From: REEB426 sp964551975
Lineage (GTDB): Bacteria; Actinomycetota; Actinomycetes; S36-B12
Reading direction: 5' to 3'
DNA: 42,123 nucleotides
Assembly (NCBI GenBank): GCA_964551975.1
Contig: CAZKFI010000012.1
Span: 1-42,123 of the forward strand
Shown here: piece by piece, positions 21,260 to 29,625 of the stretch
Numbering within the stretch: position 1 is the stretch's first letter
Layout: every line of letters begins with the position of its first letter
Made by a program: the position numbers and the translations under genes
The notes under the pieces: generated by a model
What the model was told of the DNA's origin: nothing
Databases searched by the model: none
What the model saw: the letters and a program-made list of their open reading frames with translations, nothing else

Positions 21260-23221
21260 TCAGTCCTCTGACTGGTTGCTCTCCAGCCCGGTCGCGATGA
21301 GGTTCATCACGGTCGGATCCGCCAGCGTGGTGGCGTCCCCGAGTTCGCGATGCTCTGCGACATCACGGAGGAGTCGGCGCATGATCTTGCCCGAACGAGT
21401 CTTGGGTAGTTCGGCGACGACGAGGATCTGACGCGGCTTTGCAATGGGTCCGATCTCGCGGGCGACGTGATCGCGCAGTTCCTTGGCCACACCGGGCCCG
21501 TCCTGACTGCCTGCGCGCAGGATCACGAAAGCAACGATGCCCTGACCGGTCATCTCGTCATTGGCGCCGACCACGGCTGCTTCGGCAACCATCGGGTGCG
21601 AGACCAGCGCCGACTCGACTTCAGTTGTGGAAATTCGGTGACCGGAGACGTTCATGACGTCGTCAACCCGTCCCAGCAACCAGATGGCACCGTCATCGTC
21701 CAACTTGGCGCCGTCGCCTGCAAAGTAGTACTGGGGCCAGCGTGACCAATAGGTTTCCACGTACCGCTGGTCATCGCCCCAGATTCCGCGAAGCATTGAT
21801 GGCCAGGGTTCAGTGAGTACGAGATAACCACCCGAACCATTCCCCACCGGGGTGCCTGCGTCATTGACCACTGCTGCGCTGATGCCAGGGAGCGTGCCCA
21901 TTGCGGAACCCGGCTTGCAGACCGTGACACCGGGCAGCGGTGAAATCATGATCGCGCCGGTCTCGGTCTGCCACCAGGTGTCCACGATGGGAGTGCGGCC
22001 GCCACCGATGATGTCGCGGTACCAGATCCATGCCTCGGGGTTGATCGGCTCTCCAACTGAGCCGAGTAGTCGAAGTGAGGAAAGGTCCTTGCCCAGGGGC
22101 AGATCATCACCCCACTTCATGAAGGTGCGGATCGCGGTTGGGGCGGTGTAGAAGATCGTCACGCGATGGCGTTGAACGATGTCCCAGAAGCGATCCTTGG
22201 TCGGTGTGTCCGGAGTGCCCTCGTAGATGACCTGCGTGACCCGGTTGGCCAGCGGCCCGTAGACGATGTAGGAGTGTCCAGTGACCCAGCCGATATCTGC
22301 GGTGCACCAGTAGATATCGGTGTCGGGCTTGAGGTCAAAGACGTTGCGATGCGTGAATGATGCCTGGGTGAGATAGCCACCGGAAGTGTGCAGGATGCCC
22401 TTGGGTTTTCCGGTTGTGCCTGAGGTGTAGAGAATGAAGAGCGGATGCTCGCTATCGAAAGCCTCCGGCTGATGTTGGGTGGATTGACGCTCGACGTAGT
22501 CGTGCCACCAGAGGTCTCGTCCCTCAACCATCGACACCGGGCTGCCTGTCCGGCGTACGACGAGGACGTGCTCAACGCTGGGGGTTTGTGCCACCGCCTC
22601 GTCGACTGCGGGCTTCAACGGCATAGCCGAACCACGCCGATTCTGGCCGTCTGCGGTAATCACCAGTCGCGCAGCGGCATCCTCGATTCGGCTGCGCAGG
22701 GCTTCCGCGGAAAAGCCGGCGAATACCACTGAGTGGGGGGCGCCGATGCGTGCGCAGGCAAGCATCGCAATCACCGCCTCGGGAATCATCGGCATATAAA
22801 TGGCGACGCGATCACCCGCTGTGACGCCGAGTTCGGTGAGCGCGTTTGCGCAGCGGCAGACCTCATCCTGTAACTCGGCGTAGGTGACATCCCGACGGTC
22901 TCCGGGCTCACCCTCAAACCGAAGGGCAACCTGACTGCCGTGACCGGCGGCGACGTGTCGATCTACGCAGTTCACGGCAACGTTCAGACGTCCACCGATG
23001 AACCACTTGGCAAATGGCGCCTTCGACCAATCGAGCACCTCGGTGAAGTCGGTCTCCCATTGCAGCATGCGAGCCTGGTCCGCCCAGAAGTTCAGGCGAT
23101 CCTCGGCTGCATCCGCATACATGGCCGCTGTGGCATTGGCCTGGGCGGCAAATGCGGGTGGGGGTGGGAACTCGCGGGTCTCGGCGAGCAGGTTCTCCAA
23201 GGCGTCATGATCCACAGGCAC
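21260..23221 (-). CDS. acs: Acetyl-CoA synthetase (AMP-forming)
   Basis: Activates acetate to acetyl-CoA through acetyl-AMP. 653 residues, normal for the family. Motifs: the P-loop-like ILYTSGTTGKPKGILHT, the adenylation core VDTWWQTETGAIMISP, YYFAGDGAKLDDDGAIWLLGRVDDVMNVSGHR, and the C-terminal acetylation site LPKTRSGKIMRR with K612, which Pat/CobB-type enzymes regulate. It starts on a GTG; another GTG two codons in is possible. It is divergent from the Fic-like gene across 30 bp, as in Streptomyces and mycobacteria (Rv3667). Confidence 0.97.
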   Translation of the reverse strand: MPVDHDALENLLAETREFPPPPAFAAQANATAAMYADAAEDRLNFWADQARMLQWETDFTEVLDWSKAPFAKWFIGGRLNVAVNCVDRHVAAGHGSQVALRFEGEPGDRRDVTYAELQDEVCRCANALTELGVTAGDRVAIYMPMIPEAVIAMLACARIGAPHSVVFAGFSAEALRSRIEDAAARLVITADGQNRRGSAMPLKPAVDEAVAQTPSVEHVLVVRRTGSPVSMVEGRDLWWHDYVERQSTQHQPEAFDSEHPLFILYTSGTTGKPKGILHTSGGYLTQASFTHRNVFDLKPDTDIYWCTADIGWVTGHSYIVYGPLANRVTQVIYEGTPDTPTKDRFWDIVQRHRVTIFYTAPTAIRTFMKWGDDLPLGKDLSSLRLLGSVGEPINPEAWIWYRDIIGGGRTPIVDTWWQTETGAIMISPLPGVTVCKPGSAMGTLPGISAAVVNDAGTPVGNGSGGYLVLTEPWPSMLRGIWGDDQRYVETYWSRWPQYYFAGDGAKLDDDGAIWLLGRVDDVMNVSGHRISTTEVESALVSHPMVAEAAVVGANDEMTGQGIVAFVILRAGSQDGPGVAKELRDHVAREIGPIAKPRQILVVAELPKTRSGKIMRRLLRDVAEHRELGDATTLADPTVMNLIATGLESNQSED

Positions 23222-23251
23222 ATGCTGCCAGCCCGCAGGCTTAGATGGGGT

Positions 23252-24064
23252 GTGGTGGAGCCAACTCGTGGTCGCTCAAAGGCAGTAGGGCCGGACCCCG
23301 TGGATCCACTCCTACTGCTCGCCGACCTGCCCGGAGTTCGAGCGTCAATTGATCAGGCACGCACAGCCATCGATGCGGTCCTGTGGAACCGGCAGATTCG
23401 AGCCCGTGCCGCCCAGACCGCCCAGTACTCACTGACTGCAGGTGCTCGCGCCTCGGCAGCCATCGACGGCGCCGACCTCGTTATGCCCGATGAGTCCCCG
23501 ATGGGCCGGGTACTGGACGCCGCATTGGCAGTGACAGCACTCGCCGCCCGCAGCGAGGGTCAGTGGGGTGCCGCGCCACTGCAGGTCCTGGCAGCAATGC
23601 ATGCCCAGGTAGCCCGGGCGATGGGCAGTTCCAGTGAGCCGGGTCGGCCACGTAGCACCGAACTGGCCGATGATCCGCTCCGGCTGGGCGCCTTACCGGC
23701 GGCTGCGGAGGTACCTGGACGCTTGGCTCTGCTGAGTTCGGTGCTGACCCGCTCCGATGGCGCCGCAGCGCTGGTTGTTGCCGGTGTGGTGCATGCCGAG
23801 TTGCAGGCCCTTCGGCCCTTTCCTGAAGGCTCAGGCCTGATTGCCCGGGCAGCGGTGCGCTGCACCCTGGCGCAGCGTGGTGTTGACCCTGCGCTCTTCA
23901 CGATCCCGGAGTTGGGCATGTCGATGATGGGTCGACCCGCGTACGTGGCAGCGGTACGGGCTTACCTGGGTGGCACCGCTGAGCAGATGGGGGAATACCT
24001 GGTCTGGTTCGCCCAGGTCTGCCGCATTGGTGCTCAGGTCGCCGAGCAACAACTGGATCGGTAG
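23252..24064 (+). CDS. Fic-domain-like protein with a degenerate active-site motif
   Basis: A 270-residue helical protein. The segment VHAELQALRPFPEGSGLIARAAVR (with RPF at residues 188-190) lines up with the Fic motif HxFx[DE]GNGRxxR, but His is Arg, Asn is Ser and the first Arg is Leu. The preceding TALAARSEG..APLQVLAAMHAQVA part also resembles Fic family helices. Fic enzymes AMPylate proteins with ATP; loss of the catalytic His makes that unlikely here. Homologues next to acs in actinobacteria are often labelled oxidoreductase or Fic family. It starts on GTG 23252 or 23255; no Shine-Dalgarno. It is convergent with the HAD gene. Confidence 0.7.
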   Translation: MVEPTRGRSKAVGPDPVDPLLLLADLPGVRASIDQARTAIDAVLWNRQIRARAAQTAQYSLTAGARASAAIDGADLVMPDESPMGRVLDAALAVTALAARSEGQWGAAPLQVLAAMHAQVARAMGSSSEPGRPRSTELADDPLRLGALPAAAEVPGRLALLSSVLTRSDGAAALVVAGVVHAELQALRPFPEGSGLIARAAVRCTLAQRGVDPALFTIPELGMSMMGRPAYVAAVRAYLGGTAEQMGEYLVWFAQVCRIGAQVAEQQLDR

Positions 24065-24091
24065 TTGGGGTCGAGCACCAGGTCGGAACGG

Positions 24092-24889
24092 TCAGAAGGG
24101 CGCCGTCTGCCGACTGAGTTTGCGTCGAGCAAACCATGCGATCCCTACGGCGAGTGAAACGAGTGCAACACCCGCGCCCGCGGCAACCGCTGCTCGCTTC
24201 GGCTCGATCGCTCGCCGTAGCGCGACCGGGCGAGCGAAGTCCAGAATCGGCCAATCGCGATCAGTGGCGACCTTGCGAAGTTCAGTATCGGGGTTGACTG
24301 CATAGGGGAAGCCCACGAGTTCAAGCATGGGCAGATCGGTGTGTGAATCGCTGTATGCGTAGCTCGTCGCGAGGTCATACCCCTGCTCTTCAGCGAGTTC
24401 CAGCATCGCCTGCGCCTTACCGGGTCCGTAGGCGTAGAAGGTGATCTCACCGGTATAGCGACCGTCCACGATGCCTACTTCGGTGCCGATGGAGCGGTCC
24501 GCACCGAGCAGATCACCGATTGGCGCAACCATGTCCGCGCCCGAGGTTGAGATGATGATGATGTCGCGTCCGGCGGCGCGGTGTTCGGCAAAGAGATCGA
24601 TGGCTTCTTGGAAGACCATCGGCGTGACGATTTCATCAAGAGTTTCGGTGATGATGCTCTGCACCTTCTCCACCTCCCAGCCGGTGATCAACTGGGACAT
24701 GTAGTCGCGCATCGTCTCAATTTGATCGTGGTCAGCTCCGGTGGTGCGAAAGAGTAGCTGCGCGTACGCGCTACGAAGTACATCTGATCTGCCGATAAGG
24801 CCGTTTCGGTAGAACGGCCGGGCAAATGCGAATGAACTGGACTTGGCCAGGATGGTCTTGTCCAGATCGAAGAATGCGGCGCTGCGCAC
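24092..24889 (-). CDS. HAD-superfamily subfamily IB hydrolase with C-terminal TM helix (Rv3661-like)
   Basis: A 265-residue phosphatase of the SerB-related HAD-IB group. Motif I is FFDLDKTIL (nucleophile Asp), motif II IIISTSG, motif III the lysine in GPGKAQAML, and motif IV YSDSHTDLPML. Between motifs I and II is an alpha-helical cap. The last 40 residues contain a hydrophobic helix (AVAAGAGVALVSLAVGIAWFA) followed by RRKLSR, which suggests tail-anchoring to the membrane. The GTG at 24889 has TACCGT exactly 6 nt upstream, so it is probably leaderless. It is divergent from ssd, as in mycobacteria (Rv3661/Rv3660c). The substrate is unknown. Confidence 0.88.
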   Translation of the reverse strand: MRSAAFFDLDKTILAKSSSFAFARPFYRNGLIGRSDVLRSAYAQLLFRTTGADHDQIETMRDYMSQLITGWEVEKVQSIITETLDEIVTPMVFQEAIDLFAEHRAAGRDIIIISTSGADMVAPIGDLLGADRSIGTEVGIVDGRYTGEITFYAYGPGKAQAMLELAEEQGYDLATSYAYSDSHTDLPMLELVGFPYAVNPDTELRKVATDRDWPILDFARPVALRRAIEPKRAAVAAGAGVALVSLAVGIAWFARRKLSRQTAPF

Positions 24890-24895
24890 GTGACC

Positions 24896-24901
24896 ACGGT
24901 A
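24896..24901 (-). promoter_or_regulatory. Predicted -10 box for the leaderless HAD gene
   Basis: TACCGT on the minus strand, 6 nt before GTG 24889. A GGGAGG further up is too distant (12 nt) to serve as a normal ribosome-binding site. Confidence 0.5.
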
Positions 24902-24988
24902 CCTCCCTTTTCCACAGGAAGGTGAACGCCGTCCACAACACGTGTCGGCCGACTGGTGCGGGCAGAACGGTCCGCCAAGGGTGTGCCT

Positions 24989-26113
24989 ATGCAGGGTGTG
25001 CCGACGCCAGATGTACCGATGCGGGGCAGTCGAACTCTGCTGGTTGCCACGAGTCCGGTGCTCATTGAGCAGGTGCTGCAGTTGGCCGGCCTCGTCGGGG
25101 TCGACGTCGTTGTGGCCGGTGATGGGGCGGTGGCACGTACCTGGTGGCGGGAATCAGCGCTGGTCTTGGTCACAACCGATCTGCTCCCGCAGTTGCAGGG
25201 GGTTCCCCGGCGCAGCGACGTGGTGATCATCGAGGACTCCGGCAACCGTTTGGCTTCCCATCCAGCGGGCACCGACGCAGGGACCACCTGGAGTCAGGCG
25301 CTCGCCCTCGGGGCTGAGGTCGTGCTCGCCCTTCCTGAGGATCAGCAGGCCCTGGTCCATCGACTCCGGGAAGTCGTGGAGGGTCCCCCGCGTCAGGGGG
25401 TCGTGATCGGGGTGCTCGGTGGCTGCGGGGGTGCGGGCGCTTCGACGCTGGCCGTTGGGCTAGCGACGGCTGCCGCTCGCCGCGGTGACCGAGTCCTCGC
25501 GCTGGACGCGGATCCACTGGGCGGTGGGCTCGATCTCCTCCTGGGGGCGGAGGAACTTCCCGGGGCTCGATGGCCTGATCTTGTTCGAGCTCGTGGGCGC
25601 CTCAGTGCGGCAACCCTGGACTACGCGCTTCCCCATATGAATGGTGTCGCTGTCCTTGCCCACGCCCGGAACGCCGGTACTGCCGTGCCGGCCGATGCGG
25701 TGACCGCCCTGATGGAGACCGCCGTGCGCGGCTATGACCTGGTGGTGGTCGACATAGGTCGCGCCCTGGTCACCGGGACATCGGCTGGACCGTGGCTGGA
25801 ACGCATGCAGGCCCTGGTGATCGTCGTACCGAATCGACTGAGTGCGGTAGCGGCCGCGATGAGCCTGCTGGGCTGTCTTGGTTCCGGACGTGGCGGAATG
25901 CATCTGGTCGTACGTCAGCGATCAGCAGGCCTGGGGGCCGCAGAGATCGGGCAGGCCTTGGGGCTCACACCGGTGTCGATGCGCGAGCAGTCGGCGGTCC
26001 CAGCTGGGGTCGATCGCGGCGAATTGCCGGGTGGCTTTCTTCGAGCCTGCGGCCAACTGCACCGGAAGATTTGCTCCGAGACGCAATCCATCGGAGCTCA
26101 TCGGCAGTGGTGA
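24989..26113 (+). CDS. ssd: Septum-site-determining/CpaE-like protein of the Tad locus
   Basis: A MinD/ParA-related protein of 374 residues that heads the Tad pilus operon (Rv3660c position). The N-terminal 140 residues are a receiver-like region (LLVATSPVLIEQVLQLAGLVGVDVVVAGD). Then comes a ParA-type ATPase domain in which the P-loop reads GGCGGAGASTLAVGL: the usual Lys-Thr/Ser pair is Ala-Ser, as in the Ssd/CpaE subfamily. LALDADPLGGGLDLLLG and YDLVVVDIGRAL complete the fold. It probably positions the pilus machinery or affects division. ATG 24989 has AAGGG 7 nt upstream; GTG 24956 and ATG 25019 are alternatives. It is followed 1 nt later by tadA. Confidence 0.87.
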   Translation: MQGVPTPDVPMRGSRTLLVATSPVLIEQVLQLAGLVGVDVVVAGDGAVARTWWRESALVLVTTDLLPQLQGVPRRSDVVIIEDSGNRLASHPAGTDAGTTWSQALALGAEVVLALPEDQQALVHRLREVVEGPPRQGVVIGVLGGCGGAGASTLAVGLATAAARRGDRVLALDADPLGGGLDLLLGAEELPGARWPDLVRARGRLSAATLDYALPHMNGVAVLAHARNAGTAVPADAVTALMETAVRGYDLVVVDIGRALVTGTSAGPWLERMQALVIVVPNRLSAVAAAMSLLGCLGSGRGGMHLVVRQRSAGLGAAEIGQALGLTPVSMREQSAVPAGVDRGELPGGFLRACGQLHRKICSETQSIGAHRQW

Positions 26114-26114
26114 C

Positions 26115-27347
26115 ATGACGACTACCGACGAACGCCTGACCGGCGAGGTGGCAGGGCGTGTCCGGGCCCGTCTGATTGTTGCGGGCCAGGCGCCGACCGC
26201 ACAGGCGGTCGCTGCTGCTGTTCGGGATGAAGGGTTGCTGGTCGGCGATGACACCCTCCTGGGTATCGCGGGAGCGTTGGGCCGTGAGTTCGCAGGCGCT
26301 GGGGTTCTGGAGGCATGGCTCCGCACTCCTGGAGTCACCGACGTCCTGGTCAACGGACCCCACGACGTGTGGGTGGACGATGGCGGAGGCCTACGCCGAG
26401 TGGACCTGTCGCTGAACTCTGAGGAGCAGGTGCGCCTGCTGGCACAGCGACTGGCGGCAGCAGCCGGTCGCCGGCTGGATGAAGCGATGCCCTGCGTCGA
26501 TGCAGTCCTGCAAGACGGCACACGACTTCACGCAGTCATTCCACCGATCGCCACTCGCGGCACAGTGATCTCCCTGCGCGTGCCTCGACGCGCGGCGTTC
26601 ACCCTTGATGACCTGATCGCCACAGGAACGATCGACGGTTGGGCGGCATCGTGGCTGGAAGCGGTGATTCGAGCGCGCCTCTCCTTTCTCATCAGCGGTT
26701 GCACCGGGTCCGGGAAGACGACCATCCTGTCGACATTGTTGGGCTGCATCCCTGCTGAAGAGCGCATCGTGATCGTTGAGGATTCAGCGGAACTGCGTCC
26801 AGTTCATGACCATGTAGTCGCTCTGCAGTCACGTCCACCCAATATTGAGGGCGCTGGACTGGTGACCATGCGAGACCTGGTGCGACAGGCACTGCGGATG
26901 CGCCCAGACCGCATCGTCGTCGGGGAAGTACGTGGAGCCGAGGTGGTCGACCTGCTGGCAGCGTTGAACACCGGCCATGAGGGTGGATGCGGCACCGTGC
27001 ACGCGAATTCGGCGGAGGATGTGCCCGCACGACTTCAGGCGTTGGGTCTCATGGCGGGCCTAGATCGTGCGGCACTGCAGGCCCTGGTCGGTGCCGGACT
27101 TGAGGTGATCATCCACCTAGACAAGAACTCGCAGGGTCGGCGACAGCTCGCCGGTGTGCATCTGCTGACCACGCGCGAGGCTGCATCAGGCGGGCAGTTT
27201 CTGCGAACGAGCGCGGCGCTGCTACGCGGTCAACGGGGTCTGCGACCAGGTCCGGCGATGGAGCGGTTGAGGCAACGTGTTCGACAGCGGGGTGTACTCG
27301 CCCCGCGATCCCCAGCGCGGAGTACATCGCGGAACGACTCGTCATGA
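26115..27347 (+). CDS. tadA: TadA/CpaF-type secretion ATPase
   Basis: Hexameric ATPase that drives assembly of Flp-type pili. 410 residues. An N-terminal domain with VTDVLVNGPHDVWVDDGGGLRRVDLS is followed by RVPRRAAFTLDDLIATG, Walker A SGCTGSGKTTILS, the Asp box VIVEDSAELRP, Walker B MRPDRIVVGEVRGAEV and the His box GHEGGCGTVHANS. This matches the 'helicase/secretion neighborhood' ATPase group of actinobacteria (Rv3659c). The ATG at 26115 directly follows the ssd stop; the longer frame from 25878 overlaps ssd and is not used. The stop overlaps tadB as ATGA. Confidence 0.95.
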   Translation: MTTTDERLTGEVAGRVRARLIVAGQAPTAQAVAAAVRDEGLLVGDDTLLGIAGALGREFAGAGVLEAWLRTPGVTDVLVNGPHDVWVDDGGGLRRVDLSLNSEEQVRLLAQRLAAAAGRRLDEAMPCVDAVLQDGTRLHAVIPPIATRGTVISLRVPRRAAFTLDDLIATGTIDGWAASWLEAVIRARLSFLISGCTGSGKTTILSTLLGCIPAEERIVIVEDSAELRPVHDHVVALQSRPPNIEGAGLVTMRDLVRQALRMRPDRIVVGEVRGAEVVDLLAALNTGHEGGCGTVHANSAEDVPARLQALGLMAGLDRAALQALVGAGLEVIIHLDKNSQGRRQLAGVHLLTTREAASGGQFLRTSAALLRGQRGLRPGPAMERLRQRVRQRGVLAPRSPARSTSRNDSS

Positions 27348-28072
27348 TTGGCCAAGTCACCGCAGTGTGGTCCCTGCTAGCCGCCACCTGCATAGGTCTG
27401 GCTGTGGCGCTGATAGGTCCAACCCTTGGGTCACTCGGACGCAGCGCAGCGCACAGCAAGACGTCCATCTCGACACCGGGTGTCTTTCTGATTGCAGGTC
27501 TAGTGAAGTCACTTCGGGGCCTTGGGCCGATGGGTCGTCGTGCGCGCTCACTGGAACGCGAACGAGTGATCCGATGCCTCCAAGCCCTTGCCGGTGAACT
27601 TCGGGCGGGCCAGGCACCGGTTGTTGCCTTGCAGCATGCAGCGGGGACCCCACCGGTCTGGCCAATCACCTATGCCGGGCTGTCCCTCGGTGCCGATGCG
27701 GCGCAGACGCTGTATCAGGACGCGGAACGCAATCCGGCGCTGACGCCACTTGCCGCGTGCTGGCAGGTCTGTGCAGCCACTGGCAGTGGACTTGCAGTCG
27801 CCATTGAGCGACTGGCGGAATCTGCTCGAGTCGCCGAGGAGGTGCACGTCGAACTGGAGGCGCAACTTGCGGGACCTCGTGCCACCGCCCGGATGCTCGC
27901 TGGGCTGCCAGTCATTGCAGTACTCCTGGGCATGGCTCTCGGTGGTGCCCCACTGCAGTGGTTGCTGGGAAGTCCAATCGGTTGGACCTGCGCTGGACTC
28001 GGTGGCGCCCTGACGCTCGTGGGCTGGCTCTGGACCGGTCAAATCGCTCGACGCGTGGAGCAGGCGCTGTGA
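27344..28072 (+). CDS. tadB: TadB-like inner-membrane platform protein
   Basis: A 242-residue protein with an N-terminal TM helix (VWSLLAATCIGLAVALIGPTL), a cytosolic T2SSF-type helical domain (LQALAGELRAGQAPVVALQHAA ... LAACWQVCAATGSGLAVAIERLAESARVAEEV) and two C-terminal TM helices (GLPVIAVLLGMALGG, WTCAGLGGALTLVGWLW). It forms the membrane platform of the pilus machine with TadC. ATGA overlap with tadA and GTGA overlap with tadC show translational coupling. Confidence 0.9.
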   Translation: MIGQVTAVWSLLAATCIGLAVALIGPTLGSLGRSAAHSKTSISTPGVFLIAGLVKSLRGLGPMGRRARSLERERVIRCLQALAGELRAGQAPVVALQHAAGTPPVWPITYAGLSLGADAAQTLYQDAERNPALTPLAACWQVCAATGSGLAVAIERLAESARVAEEVHVELEAQLAGPRATARMLAGLPVIAVLLGMALGGAPLQWLLGSPIGWTCAGLGGALTLVGWLWTGQIARRVEQAL

Positions 28073-28788
28073 GCACGCAGGCCGCCACCCTGCTTGCGGC
28101 ACTCTGCCTGAGCCTGGCCGTCCTTACCTGGTTGCCGGTGCCCCGGCGCCTACGACTTGAGTCGAAAGAGCAGTCGAGGGTGCGTGCGTCGATCAACCCT
28201 CGACTTGCCTGCGTGCTGGGTGGTCTGGCCGTTGTGGTGCTGCTGGGCGGATGGCCTGGGTGGCTCATTGGGGCATCACTGATGGTGTTCGGACCCGGTC
28301 TTTTGGCTCGACTGGAGTCACGCAGTGAACGTCAACGTCGCACCGCGCTGCTGCGTCAAGCACCTGCCTTCCTTGATCTGCTGGCCGCAGTTCTTGCATC
28401 CGGTGCTGGATTGGAGTCAGCACTGCGCGTGGTCAGTGCAGCGATCGGTGAACCAACGAGTTCGGCCGTGCGTGCCGTAACACTGGCGCTGGAACTCGGA
28501 GCCGATCCTGCAACTGCCTGGGCCAACGTCCGGACCGAACCAGCCCTGGCACCCCTTGCCGAGGCGGGAATTCGATCAGCAGCAAGTGGTGCACCCCTTG
28601 CTGCCATGTTGACCGGCGTGGCGTCGGATGTTCGACGTCGCCATCGATCCACCGTGCAGGTGGCAGCACGCTCCGCCGGTGTCCGTGCCGTGGCACCGCT
28701 TGCAGCGTGCTTCCTCCCGGCGTTCCTGCTCTTGGGTGTGGTGCCGGTCATCGCCTCACTCGCTGATCAACTGCTCATGTCGCAATGA
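28069..28788 (+). CDS. tadC: TadC-like inner-membrane platform protein
   Basis: A 239-residue T2SSF-domain membrane protein. Two N-terminal hydrophobic regions (LLAALCLSLAVLTWLPV; ACVLGGLAVVVLLGGWPGWLIGASLMVF), the cytosolic domain FLDLLAAVLASGAGLESALRVV ... GAPLAAMLTGVASDVRRRHR, and a C-terminal TM helix (VAPLAACFLPAFLLLGVVPVIASLADQLL). The GTG at 28069 overlaps the tadB stop. Its own stop overlaps the ATG of a short Ser/Thr-rich ORF. Confidence 0.9.
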   Translation: MSTQAATLLAALCLSLAVLTWLPVPRRLRLESKEQSRVRASINPRLACVLGGLAVVVLLGGWPGWLIGASLMVFGPGLLARLESRSERQRRTALLRQAPAFLDLLAAVLASGAGLESALRVVSAAIGEPTSSAVRAVTLALELGADPATAWANVRTEPALAPLAEAGIRSAASGAPLAAMLTGVASDVRRRHRSTVQVAARSAGVRAVAPLAACFLPAFLLLGVVPVIASLADQLLMSQ

Positions 28789-28883
28789 CTTCATCGACTG
28801 CGTTGGCTTCATCGACTGCGTCGAGTTTGTCGACTTCATCAACTTCGTCCCCAACCTCAAAGTTGGTCCACAGCTTCAGGTGA
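28785..28883 (+). CDS. Possible 32-residue Ser/Thr-rich peptide coupled to tadC
   Basis: An ATG at 28785 overlaps the tadC stop as ATGA and opens a 32-codon frame: MTSSTALASSTASSLSTSS, then TSSPTSKLVHSFR. Nineteen of 32 residues are Ser or Thr. The DNA is a degenerate repeat of CTTCATCGACTGCGT-like units. No family is recognised. The coupling makes translation plausible, but the low complexity means it could equally be a repeat tract that happens to be open. It lies within the only sizeable non-coding gap of the tad operon (28789-28996). Confidence 0.3.
   Translation: MTSSTALASSTASSLSTSSTSSPTSKLVHSFR
28790..28850. repeat. Degenerate tandem repeat (TTCATCGACTGCGT-like) between tadC and pilin
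   Basis: CTTCATCGACTGCGTTGG is followed by CTTCATCGACTGCGTCGA and then decayed copies (GTCGACTTCATCAACTTCG). A small inverted repeat CCAAC/GTTGG (28851-28866) follows. The tract lies between tadC and the pilin gene. Confidence 0.6.
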
Positions 28884-28996
28884 GGTGTTGGTTGTCGAGT
28901 TCCCCTGACGCACAGTGCAGATGCCACATGGCAGCACGCGTCGACCGTCCGTCGACTCAATGCTGCATCGCTGATGATGCAGCGCCTGGAGGAGTA

Positions 28997-29218
28997 ATGG
29001 TCAAGCAGTTCCTTGGCATGCGGTCCTTATCAGCAGTGCGCAGGGTCGCCCATCGCCTGCACGCTGATGAACGTGGACTATCTACTGCCGAATATGCCGT
29101 CGGTACCGTCGCTGTAGCTGGACTCGGTGGAGTACTCATCAAGTTGCTGACTTCTGACGCCGCAAGGGACCTGATCTGGGCGATCATCACCGGTGCGTTT
29201 CAAGCAATCATCGGCTGA
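28997..29218 (+). CDS. DUF4244 protein, probable Flp-type major pilin
   Basis: A 73-residue prepilin-like protein. The basic leader ends ...HADERG, followed by LSTAEYAVGTVAVAGLGGVLIKLL. Cleavage after Gly would leave mature residues L1 S2 T3 A4 E5 Y6, the E5-Y6 signature of Flp pilins processed by a TadV/PilD-type peptidase. A second hydrophobic stretch (DLIWAIITGAFQAIIG) ends the protein. GGAGGAG 2-8 nt upstream of the ATG is the strongest ribosome-binding site in the operon, as expected for an abundant subunit. The family (Rv3656c) is formally a domain of unknown function. Its stop overlaps the tadE start. Confidence 0.88.
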   Translation: MVKQFLGMRSLSAVRRVAHRLHADERGLSTAEYAVGTVAVAGLGGVLIKLLTSDAARDLIWAIITGAFQAIIG

Positions 29219-29625
29219 TGCGCAGATCTGCCGGAAGATTCGCTGGTGTCTCGGCTATGCCGAGACACCAGCGACTAGCCGATGAACGGGGTAGTGCCCT
29301 ACTGGAAACAGCACTGGCGATTCCGGTACTGGCCGGTGTCACGCTCGCGCTGCTGTGGGGTCTGGGTCTGGGCATCACGGCACTTGCGCTGGGTGACACC
29401 GCACGCAATGCCGCTCGAGCCATCGCTCGTGGTGAGCCGGCCGATCAGGTCGCAGGGTGGGTGAGTTCCCAGGCACCACGTGCTCAGGTACACATTCACG
29501 ATCATGGAGACCTGGTCACGGTGCTCCTCACACAGGAGTTCCTGGTTCCGGTGCCGGTTCTGGATGGGGCCGGCACCACCGTGCGACAGTCGGCCACGGC
29601 CGCCAAGGAACTGCGGCCGTGGTGA
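29218..29625 (+). CDS. tadE: TadE-family pseudopilin-like protein
   Basis: A 135-residue protein. A short basic N-terminus ends in LADERG, followed by SALLETALAIPVLAGVTLALLWGLGLGITALAL, a prepilin-like TM helix with the conserved Glu at position 5 of the mature form. The remainder is a small extracytoplasmic domain ending AKELRPW. It is a minor pilin of the Tad machine (Rv3655c position). The ATG shares one base with the upstream stop; an in-frame ATG at 29257 is an alternative that still leaves the processing site. GTGA overlap with the next gene. Confidence 0.88.
   Translation: MRRSAGRFAGVSAMPRHQRLADERGSALLETALAIPVLAGVTLALLWGLGLGITALALGDTARNAARAIARGEPADQVAGWVSSQAPRAQVHIHDHGDLVTVLLTQEFLVPVPVLDGAGTTVRQSATAAKELRPW

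Noticed and set aside
22940..23251. Upstream extension of the Fic-like gene into antisense of acs
   Set aside because: It would overlap the acs coding region by nearly 300 bp and its translation has no family similarity; the GTGs at 23252/23255 fit better.
24938..24945. ACACGTGT palindrome between the HAD gene and ssd as an operator
   Set aside because: Only 8 bp, with no extended symmetry; expected by chance in a window of this size.
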